A stretch of DNA of 5,945 nucleotides from Burkholderiaceae bacterium (GTDB taxonomy: Bacteria > Pseudomonadota > Gammaproteobacteria > Burkholderiales > Burkholderiaceae_E): assembly GCA_023258775.1 (NCBI GenBank), contig JALQWJ010000104.1:1-5945 (forward strand). The letters are read 5' to 3'. A model generated the notes under the pieces. That model searched no databases and was not told the origin of the DNA. It was given only the letters and a program-made list of their open reading frames with translations. Position numbers and translations under genes: made by a program. Of this stretch, positions 1-5,381 are shown piece after piece. How positions within the stretch are numbered: the stretch's first letter is position 1; each line of letters starts with the position of its first letter.

Positions 1-864
1 TGCATTTGAAGTTGGGGCCGCATTAGACGATGAGGCTGATGCTGTTGATGCTGCTGCGTTAACCCCGGACCTGGCTGATGCCGAGTGCAAAACCTTGGTG
101 TCGCTGATCTCCTCGTGAAACTCCAGGCACAAACCCATCGCATGGCTTGCATCGATGCGGATGCGATCATTTGCCCACACATGAGGAACCGATTGTTGGA
201 GCAAGCAGGTTCGCAAGGCAATCAGGTCTCGGCAGGCAATGTTTAATTGGTGCATATAGCCGCCTTCCTCGAGTTTAGGATCGGCCTCGATCACTAAATT
301 GGCTGGCCAAACACGAGCATCGCCCACTAATTGCTGCAGCAGTCTTTGCTCGCGATCTAAGTCTGCAACCTTTGCATAAGCTGCCGTGATCTCGCAAGCC
401 TGATTGGGATGTTGCATCCATGGCTTATGCCAAACCAGATGGGGCTTTTCATGCTGACAGAAATAATAACGTCCTGCTTGAGAATATTCGGGCGCTACGC
501 GAACGGTTTGAAACACCGCTTCATCGTTTAGATCACCGACTTGCACCGGACGAGAAAATCGGTCCGGTTTGCTCACCGGTGCGCCTCGCGCGATACATTG
601 TTGGTAGGTCTCCGATGCGTCGTGACTACGCCAGACCCAGGCATTTAAGCCTGCCGGTGCATCGCGCACCTCGGGGCGCTTGTCACGATTTTCTGGCAGA
701 TAGCCGAGTAATTCGATGTAACTGTTATCGAGAATGATCAGATGGTTGATGGTTCCCAGGCTATGGTAGCCACGTTCGGTGACGAAAAATCCCATGGCTC
801 GAAAGCGTTCAAGGGCTTGATCCATTTGATCATGAACAACGACGACGGCGTGATCGAATTCCAT
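1..864 (-). CDS. VOC-superfamily glyoxalase-like protein, 3' end beyond window
   Basis: I read this frame from ATG at 864-862; it stays open for all 288 codons to the left edge, so the C-terminus is missing. The start is supported by GAGGA at 870-874, five bases upstream. The N-terminus (MEFDHAVVVV, His5), then GTINHLIILDNSYIELLGY at 37-55, YFCQH at 134-138 followed by LVWH, and GLCLEF at 244-249 resemble the Glyoxalase_3-type VOC fold, in which paired beta-alpha-beta-beta-beta units form a metal site. His5, Glu51 and His138 are plausible ligands, but this is inference. No signal peptide is seen, so it is probably cytoplasmic. Past residue 253 the chain becomes a Ser/Ala-rich low-complexity tail, odd for this family. 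It is divergent from the tautomerase/MATE pair across 133 bp, so a shared regulatory region is possible. Family assignment is fairly sure; the reaction is unknown. Confidence 0.8.
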   Translation of the reverse strand, partial: MEFDHAVVVVHDQMDQALERFRAMGFFVTERGYHSLGTINHLIILDNSYIELLGYLPENRDKRPEVRDAPAGLNAWVWRSHDASETYQQCIARGAPVSKPDRFSRPVQVGDLNDEAVFQTVRVAPEYSQAGRYYFCQHEKPHLVWHKPWMQHPNQACEITAAYAKVADLDREQRLLQQLVGDARVWPANLVIEADPKLEEGGYMHQLNIACRDLIALRTCLLQQSVPHVWANDRIRIDASHAMGLCLEFHEEISDTKVLHSASARSGVNAAASTASASSSNAAPTSNA

Positions 865-983
865 AACTGTCCTCAAGTCATTTCCCGGAATGCTGCAAGC
901 AGCGTTTGTGTCAAATGGTAGCCTTAAAGCGCTCGGCCTATGGTTTCATTTGCCGCAGCAGAATTTGCCTTTATTGACGATTC

Positions 984-988
984 AGGAG
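984..988 (+). promoter_or_regulatory. Ribosome binding site of the tautomerase gene
   Basis: AGGAG lies nine bases before ATG 998-1000. It decides the start. The same frame is open further upstream from 890, but a start there would add 36 residues in front of the family's required Met-Pro N-terminus, and I see no comparable site near 890. Confidence 0.7.
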
Positions 989-997
989 TTATTCAAC

Positions 998-1189
998 ATG
1001 CCTTTGATCCATGTCACCCTTTTTGAAGGTCGTAGCGTCGAGCAAAAGCGCGACTTTGCCGAACAAATCACCAAAGTCGCGAGCGATACCTTGCAGTGCT
1101 CGCCCGATTCGGTCGATGTGATTTTTGAGGATGTAAAGCGCTCAGATTGGGCAACGGCAGGACGTCTGCACAGCGACAACCCTGCGTGA
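998..1189 (+). CDS. 4-oxalocrotonate tautomerase family protein
   Basis: This 63-codon protein begins MPLIHVTLFEGRSVEQK, the hallmark of the 4-OT family. After Met removal, Pro1 is the N-terminal amine used as general base in keto-enol tautomerisation, on a small beta-alpha-beta subunit that usually assembles into hexamers. The mature length of 62 residues equals classical 4-OT. Pro1 and Arg11 (in EGRS) are present. The position aligned with catalytic Arg39 is Asp (SVDVIFED), and that aligned with Phe50 is Trp (SDWATAG). The canonical 2-hydroxymuconate activity is therefore doubtful, and the substrate is unknown. No other meta-cleavage pathway gene is visible here. The stop TGA (1187-1189) overlaps the GTG start of the MATE transporter, implying an operon and a link between the enzyme and an exported or related compound. 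Family call is confident; the specific activity is not. Confidence 0.9.
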   Translation: MPLIHVTLFEGRSVEQKRDFAEQITKVASDTLQCSPDSVDVIFEDVKRSDWATAGRLHSDNPA

Positions 1190-2520
1190 TTGCTCGGATC
1201 CTTGCGCTTGCTGCGCCGTCTGCGGCGGTCTCAGCAGCGCAAGTGTTTACCCAATTTGCTGAGACACTGGTCGCTGCAAAACTTGGTACTGGGGCGCTGG
1301 CGGCATGGTCAATTACGCTGCCTTTTGTACTGTTATTGCAGCAAACCTCAGCAGGCGCCATGGGCGGTGGGGTTTCTTCAGCGATTGCACGGGCCCTTGG
1401 CGCCAATGATCAGGCGCAGGCCTGCGCACTGGTTAAACATGCCTTATGGATCGCCCTGGTCGCTGGGTTAGTGTTTGCAATTCCTTTAAGCATTTTCCTG
1501 CCTTGGCTCATTGGCAGACTCGCAGGCGATGAGATTGCCCAACTCAATCGCTTTTACCCCTTTGCTGCCTTCGGTCTAGCGGCGGTCCCGGCTTGGCTGG
1601 TCAATACCTTATCAGCGATTCTCCGCGGCGGGGGCCAGCACCGCATCGTTGGACGTTTGATGGTGTCCGCATGGCTTGTGCTTTGCATCATGATGCCCCT
1701 ATGCGCACTCATATTCGAACTTGGACTTGCTGGCATTGGTTTAGCGCAGGCCTTGGTCTTTACAGTCGCTGCCTGGTTGATGTGGCAAAAAGTACGTGCT
1801 GGCCAAGCGGGATTTGTCCCTGATCTGACGCTTAAACCACAACTTATATTGTTTAAGAAAATATTATCAGTTGGTTTGATGGCCTGCGCGCTTGCCCTAA
1901 TTGCAAACCTCACGACCTTTCTTGTTAATGCACGACTTGCCGCCTTCGGTACTGCTTATGTTGCCGCCTATGGCATAGCTGCAAGGGTCGAGTTCTTAAT
2001 GGTGCCAGTAGCCTTTGGTGTTGGCGCGGCACTGACGGCCTTGGTTGGGCACGCGGTGGGTTCTGGGCAGTGGCAGCAGGCAAGACGGATTGCTTGGACG
2101 GGTGCTGCGATGGCATTCGTGGTCACCATGCCATTTGGGCTTTGGGTGGCCATATGGCCTGATGTGCTTGCCTCGTTCCTCACTAGCGATCCTCAGGTCC
2201 AGGTACATGCTGCAACAGCGCTTTCTTATCTCGGTTGGGGATTGGCGCCCTTTGCCGTTGGCATGACGCTTTACTTCGCTTCTCAAGGGGCGAATCGCAT
2301 GCGTGGGCCCTTGCTTGCCGGGATGTTCAGGATCTCGATTGCCGTCGGGCTAGGTGCTTTACTTGCACAGCATTTCCAACCAGCGGCAAGTGCTTACTAT
2401 CTTTCGGTTGCTTGTGCGATTACGATTTATGGCTTGGTTGTTGCCCTTTCGGTTCGCCCCGGGGTCTGGTCTGAGCCTAGTGTTTCAAAATCCTTAGCAA
2501 ATTTGAATGATCGTCGGTAA
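1186..2520 (+). CDS. MATE family efflux transporter
   Basis: A 444-residue, highly hydrophobic inner-membrane protein of usual MATE length, with about 12 predicted membrane segments in two homologous halves. These transporters export drugs or metabolites using a Na+ or H+ gradient. Half one shows AETLVAAKLGTGALAAWS (25-42) and IARALGAND (67-75). Half two shows AAYGIAARVEFLMVPVAFG (260-278) and the matching loop GHAVGSGQWQQARR (288-301). I chose GTG 1186-1188 because it overlaps the tautomerase stop in a GTGA arrangement, typical of translational coupling, and begins directly at the family's first helix (IARILALAAP). A TTG at 1147 in the same frame would add 13 polar residues and has no clear ribosome site. 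The last 14 codons and stop overlap the convergent gene by 44 bp. The NorM/DinF subgroup and the substrate cannot be told. Confidence 0.9.
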   Translation: MIARILALAAPSAAVSAAQVFTQFAETLVAAKLGTGALAAWSITLPFVLLLQQTSAGAMGGGVSSAIARALGANDQAQACALVKHALWIALVAGLVFAIPLSIFLPWLIGRLAGDEIAQLNRFYPFAAFGLAAVPAWLVNTLSAILRGGGQHRIVGRLMVSAWLVLCIMMPLCALIFELGLAGIGLAQALVFTVAAWLMWQKVRAGQAGFVPDLTLKPQLILFKKILSVGLMACALALIANLTTFLVNARLAAFGTAYVAAYGIAARVEFLMVPVAFGVGAALTALVGHAVGSGQWQQARRIAWTGAAMAFVVTMPFGLWVAIWPDVLASFLTSDPQVQVHAATALSYLGWGLAPFAVGMTLYFASQGANRMRGPLLAGMFRISIAVGLGALLAQHFQPAASAYYLSVACAITIYGLVVALSVRPGVWSEPSVSKSLANLNDRR

Positions 2521-3928
2521 ACACGCCGACATCATCTCGAAGACTGATTGCTTTGGCTTCCTTAAACGCAGGATGTTGAAGTAGGGTCTTATTTTTCGTC
2601 ATTACAATTTGATCGGTATGTAAATACCAACGTTCTGGACCGGTGGTGAACTGTGGACTATCCTCGATCAGAACAGCCTCCAGCCCAAAGCTGTCTGCAA
2701 GGCGTTTTGCAACTGGTTGTAGGTCAACGAAGCGGTTGGTCGCTTGGAACACGATCACGCCTCCTGGGGCCAGATGTTTAACGTAGGCAGCCATGGCCTC
2801 TCTGGTTACCAGGTGGATCGGAATCGAATCACCGGAAAATGCGTCAACCGCCAAGACATCATACTGTCGGGGTGCTTCACGCTCAAGCGCAAGTCTGCCA
2901 TCGCCCAATACGATTTCATAAGGAGCCTTCATCCGGCCCAGAAAACTAAACTCCTTTTTTGCGAGTTCAACCACTACCGGGTTGATTTCATAGATCACCC
3001 ACTGATCGCCAGTATTTGCATACGCTGCAAGCGCCCCTGCACCAAGTCCAATCAAACCAACACGCTTGGGACCTTCCGGCATCGCTTCGAAAAGTCTGCC
3101 ATAACCGCTGCTCGGGCCGTAGTAAGTTGCAGGCATCATCTCAAAGGGTTCACCTTGGAGTTGTCCTCCATGGTTGATGGCGCCGTGCAACATATAGCGG
3201 AAACCAGGTTCGGAAGGGTAATCGCGGGTGCGTACAACCCCATAAAAGTTGCGCTCCATTTCGCGAATGCCAAGTCGATACTCTTCAAGTTCTTGATGGA
3301 CAAGAAAGATAACGCCGGCCAAAAGTCCTGCACTACCCAGGCGCCAAACCCACTGCGAATTCAAGCTTCGCCATAGCAGTACAAGTGCAATGACGGTCAC
3401 CGTGATGTGTAATTCGTAATAGCCGGATAGCAAAAGTGGTGCGCCAATTGCAATCGAAAGTGCACCTAATGCACCACCGAGCGACATCGCAAGATAAAAG
3501 CGGGTGAGTTGGCTGGGATGCGGTTTAAGCGATGCGAGTTCACCGTGACAAAACATACAGACCGCAAAAAGGCCGGCAGCATAGAGCCCGGATACTTGAA
3601 AAAGGGCAAGTGAATCAGCGAAGTAAATCATCAAAGGCAAACTAAGCGCAGCCGTTACGGCCCAGAAACCTCGGTGGTACCAAGCTGGACGGTCAAAGCA
3701 AACAATGAAGCTGATGAGGTAAAGCGCAAGAGGAAGTACCCACAAGAACGGGACCGAAGAAATGTTTTGGGTTAGATGATTAGTAACCGCAAGCAGTACG
3801 GCTGAACCCAGGGCAGATAACAGGACCCAGGATAAGGTTCTGCTGAGCGATGGCGAAGCGTCCTGATCTTGTGCTACATGGCTGGATGACAGCTGTATTG
3901 AGGTGTTCGTCGGCAGGACGCTGATCAT
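2477..3928 (-). CDS. C-terminal part of frame-split membrane protein with spermidine-synthase-like domain
   Basis: From ATG 3928 this frame gives 483 residues. Residues about 32-211 hold roughly seven hydrophobic segments, including AVTNHLTQNISSVPFLWVLP (47-66), a region typical of fused MFS/spermidine synthase-type proteins. A soluble methyltransferase-like fold follows. It has an HGAINHG loop (248-254), the nucleotide motif GLGAG (294-298), YEINP with acidic Glu314, LGDGR (341-345), DAFSGDSIP (362-370) in place of the catalytic loop of true spermidine synthases, and a C-terminal TDDHSNLL. Polyamine synthesis is therefore not assured; these proteins have no settled function. No Shine-Dalgarno-like sequence precedes ATG 3928, and the ORF lacks the expected first membrane segments, which the overlapping upstream frame (to 4532) encodes. 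I read the two as one disrupted gene; separate coupled genes are less likely. The 3' end overlaps the MATE gene. Confidence 0.8.
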   Translation of the reverse strand: MISVLPTNTSIQLSSSHVAQDQDASPSLSRTLSWVLLSALGSAVLLAVTNHLTQNISSVPFLWVLPLALYLISFIVCFDRPAWYHRGFWAVTAALSLPLMIYFADSLALFQVSGLYAAGLFAVCMFCHGELASLKPHPSQLTRFYLAMSLGGALGALSIAIGAPLLLSGYYELHITVTVIALVLLWRSLNSQWVWRLGSAGLLAGVIFLVHQELEEYRLGIREMERNFYGVVRTRDYPSEPGFRYMLHGAINHGGQLQGEPFEMMPATYYGPSSGYGRLFEAMPEGPKRVGLIGLGAGALAAYANTGDQWVIYEINPVVVELAKKEFSFLGRMKAPYEIVLGDGRLALEREAPRQYDVLAVDAFSGDSIPIHLVTREAMAAYVKHLAPGGVIVFQATNRFVDLQPVAKRLADSFGLEAVLIEDSPQFTTGPERWYLHTDQIVMTKNKTLLQHPAFKEAKAISLRDDVGVFTDDHSNLLRILKH

Positions 3929-4532
3929 TGTCGATGGAGGTCGATCTTTGCGGTGCGCTGATCGACCTCCAGCCTACCCAAATGCAAAGTATTGCGAAGA
4001 CTGCGTAGCCGATCGACCAGGCGATTGCTGTTTCGCGGCCACCGAAAAAGGGTTCAATCAGGGTTGGATAACCAAGCAGGGCCGCCAGGGAAGCCGCATT
4101 AGACAAGGCAAATAAGCGATAGGGTACCGCTTGCCGAAAACTGCGCCAGTACCATGCCTGGATAAGTGGGGTTGTCGTGGAAAGCAAAGCGTAGGGCAGA
4201 CCAATGGTTGCAATTAGTAAACCCAGGATCCGAAGGATCGGGTCTTCGTCGCCTAGCGGCTTCCAGGACTCGCTTGCGATAATTGGAAGGCTTACCAGCG
4301 AAAGCAGGAGCAGCGTTGCATGTAAGCCAACTTGCCGCGTTGCGTTAAGTTGATGAACGCTACGATCAGCATAGGCGTAGCCGGCGAGCAAAAGACTCTG
4401 GAAGAACAACATGCAAGTATTCCAAACCGAAGCTGAGCCGCCAAACCATGGCAGGATTTGTTTGGCAATGAGTGGTTGGACAAGAAAAAGTAAGAAAGCA
4501 GACAGAAAAATCGTAAGGGCGTAGGGAAACAT
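3780..4532 (-). CDS. N-terminal part of the frame-split spermidine-synthase-like membrane protein
   Basis: ATG 4532-4530 opens a 250-codon frame ending at TAA 3782-3780. The N-terminus (SAFLLFLVQPLIAKQILPWF at 11-30, then GGSASVWNTCMLFFQ at 31-45) is the conserved opening of fused MFS/spermidine synthase-type membrane proteins. About six membrane segments follow to residue 187, including LSTTTPLIQ (117-125) and LSNAASLAALLGYP (143-156). After about residue 190 the sequence turns into a polar, non-membrane tail (from SAPQRSTS to SRTACGY) unlike the family. The expected next helix (LSWVLLSALGSAVLLAVTNH) lies in the frame one base onward, in the ORF at 2477-3928, which overlaps this one by 149 bp. 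A one-base insertion or two-base deletion in the linker, roughly 3840-3974, would explain this. A sequencing error, a true mutation or recoding are all possible. No strong ribosome site is seen before 4532. Confidence 0.75.
   Translation of the reverse strand: MFPYALTIFLSAFLLFLVQPLIAKQILPWFGGSASVWNTCMLFFQSLLLAGYAYADRSVHQLNATRQVGLHATLLLLSLVSLPIIASESWKPLGDEDPILRILGLLIATIGLPYALLSTTTPLIQAWYWRSFRQAVPYRLFALSNAASLAALLGYPTLIEPFFGGRETAIAWSIGYAVFAILCIWVGWRSISAPQRSTSIDNDQRPADEHLNTAVIQPCSTRSGRFAIAQQNLILGPVICPGFSRTACGY
3935..3971 (-). repeat. Perfect 12-bp inverted repeat in the frame-switch linker
   Basis: TGGAGGTCGATC at 3935-3946 is the exact reverse complement of 3960-3971, with a 13-base loop between. 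In the minus-strand mRNA it would form a strong hairpin ending seven bases before the AUG of the downstream frame, with GGAGG buried in the 5' arm. In the upstream frame it encodes the residues around WRSISAPQRSTSI. It lies inside the interval where the reading frame must change. No U-run follows, so it is not a typical terminator. Confidence 0.85.
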
Positions 4533-4562
4533 TGAGCGCGTTTTTGATGGGCTATTGAGTTG

Positions 4563-4579
4563 GCCTCAGCGCCTGAGGC
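4563..4579. repeat. Perfect 7-bp palindrome in the leader of the synthase-like gene
   Basis: GCCTCAG, a 3-base CGC spacer, then CTGAGGC. It lies 31-47 bases upstream of ATG 4532 and just downstream of a promoter-like pair, so it could be an operator or a leader hairpin. It lacks a T-run on the minus strand, arguing against a simple terminator there. Its role is unknown. Confidence 0.5.
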
Positions 4580-4592
4580 GCTTGTGTCGATT

Positions 4593-4621
4593 TTTACAGC
4601 TGCGCCGAAGCATTAAGACAA
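4593..4621 (-). promoter_or_regulatory. Candidate sigma-70 promoter for the synthase-like gene
   Basis: On the minus strand, TTGTCT (4621-4616) and TGTAAA (4598-4593) are separated by 17 bases. Each hexamer matches the consensus at four of six positions. It would start transcription near 4586, leaving a leader of about 54 bases that contains the 4563-4579 palindrome. It is a weak match and could be chance. Confidence 0.3.
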
Positions 4622-4665
4622 GACACGAAAATGCAAGGTTCAAGGGCCGTATACAAAGGCTTGAA

Positions 4666-4694
4666 GAAGGGCAGAGTTTTTAGGCTTGCCCTTT
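4666..4694 (-). terminator. Possible hairpin terminator downstream of sodB
   Basis: AAGGGCA (4667-4673) pairs with TGCCCTT (4687-4693), and inner AG/CT pairing can extend the stem past a bulged G. It begins about 47 bases past the sodB stop. After the stem the minus strand reads CTTCAAG, a poor U-tract. The plus strand has a better one (TCTTTTAG), but no plus-strand gene runs into it. It may be a weak or Rho-assisted end for sodB. Confidence 0.35.
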
Positions 4695-4740
4695 CTTTTA
4701 GTTCGAGCGACTTCCTAAGCTTGACTGATGCTGCAAGGAT

Positions 4741-5319
4741 TTAAGCAAAATTCTTTTCTGCAAAGTCCCAGTTCACCAGTGCCCAGAATCCATTAAGGTA
4801 GTCGGGTCGACGGTTGCGGTGATCGATGTAGTAAGCGTGTTCCCATAAATCACAGGTGAGCAAGGCGGTATCGCCCTGGGTGATCGGTGTGGCGGCATTG
4901 CTGGTATTCACAATATCAAGGCTGCCGTCTGCCTTTTTGACGAGCCAAGTCCACGACGAGCCAAAGTTACCGATCGCGCTTTTGGTAAAGGCTTCCTTAA
5001 ACGCAGCAAAGCTTCCCCATTTTTGGTTGATAGCAGCAGCTAAGGCACCGCCGGGTTCACCACCACCTTGTGGTTTCAGACCGTTCCAGTAAAAAGTATG
5101 ATTCCAGACTTGAGCCGCATTATTGAAAATGCCGCCTGAAGATTTTTTTACGATCTCTTCAAGACTAGCCTGCTCAAACTCAGTGCCTTTGATCAAATTA
5201 TTGAGATTGGTGACGTAAGTCTGGTGATGCTTGCCGTAGTGAAACTCAAGGGTTTCTTTTGAGATGTGGGGGGCAAGTGCATCCATTGCGTAGGGAAGTG
5301 GGGGCAGAACATGTTCCAT
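4741..5319 (-). CDS. sodB: Superoxide dismutase, iron type
   Basis: A 192-residue cytoplasmic protein of normal Fe-SOD length that converts superoxide to hydrogen peroxide and oxygen. Metal ligands match the family: His27 ([12 protein letters not shown]), His74 ([12 protein letters not shown]), Asp157 and His161 (CDLWEHAYY). The active-site Tyr35 is present. Gln70 in the NAAQVWNH segment is the second-sphere glutamine typical of the iron rather than manganese type. I chose ATG 5319 because family members begin at MEHxLPPLPY and GGAGAG lies seven bases upstream. An ATG at 5334 would add five residues and would turn that ribosome site into coding sequence. One small oddity is His167, where relatives usually have Tyr (YYIDYRN). 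It lies 62 bp downstream of the racemase-family gene on the same strand, so co-transcription is possible but unproven. No Fur-like box was recognised. Confidence 0.95.
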   Translation of the reverse strand: MEHVLPPLPYAMDALAPHISKETLEFHYGKHHQTYVTNLNNLIKGTEFEQASLEEIVKKSSGGIFNNAAQVWNHTFYWNGLKPQGGGEPGGALAAAINQKWGSFAAFKEAFTKSAIGNFGSSWTWLVKKADGSLDIVNTSNAATPITQGDTALLTCDLWEHAYYIDHRNRRPDYLNGFWALVNWDFAEKNFA

Positions 5320-5326
5320 CGACGGG

Positions 5327-5332
5327 CTCTCC
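5327..5332 (-). promoter_or_regulatory. Ribosome binding site of sodB
   Basis: GGAGAG on the minus strand, seven bases before ATG 5319-5317. It decides between that start and the ATG at 5334, whose last base it touches. The 5334 ATG has no purine-rich site in front of it. Confidence 0.7.
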
Positions 5333-5381
5333 ATGTTGATGTGTTGCGAAACAGCGTAATGACGCGGGCGAAGTTTAACGG

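Noticed and set aside
420..737. A 105-codon plus-strand open frame
   Set aside because: It lies antisense inside the VOC-family gene, whose product has clear family motifs. The plus-strand product has a random-looking composition.
886..914. Perfect TTGACA on the minus strand at 914-909 as a promoter for the VOC gene
   Set aside because: At 16-18 base spacing the -10 candidates (such as ATTCCG and CATTCC) match the consensus poorly, so I did not call a promoter.
1147..1185. TTG at 1147 as the MATE start
   Set aside because: It would lie deep within the tautomerase gene, add 13 polar residues before the first helix and has no clear ribosome site. GTG 1186 fits both coupling and family.
2555..2571. 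A 17-base string (GGCTTCCTTAAACGCAG) that recurs exactly at 4990-5006
   Set aside because: Both copies encode AFKEA on the minus strand in unrelated proteins (synthase-like protein and SodB), with no similarity on either side. It looks like chance plus shared codon use, not a mobile repeat.
2744..3376. A 210-codon open frame on the plus strand
   Set aside because: It is antisense to the conserved synthase-like domain, its product resembles no family I know, and I saw no supporting start signals.
2477..4532. Programmed +1 frameshifting as the explanation for the split gene
   Set aside because: In the overlap I found no recognised slippery codon followed by an early stop of the RF2 or antizyme kind, and the window for the switch is wide. 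It was kept only as a minor alternative.
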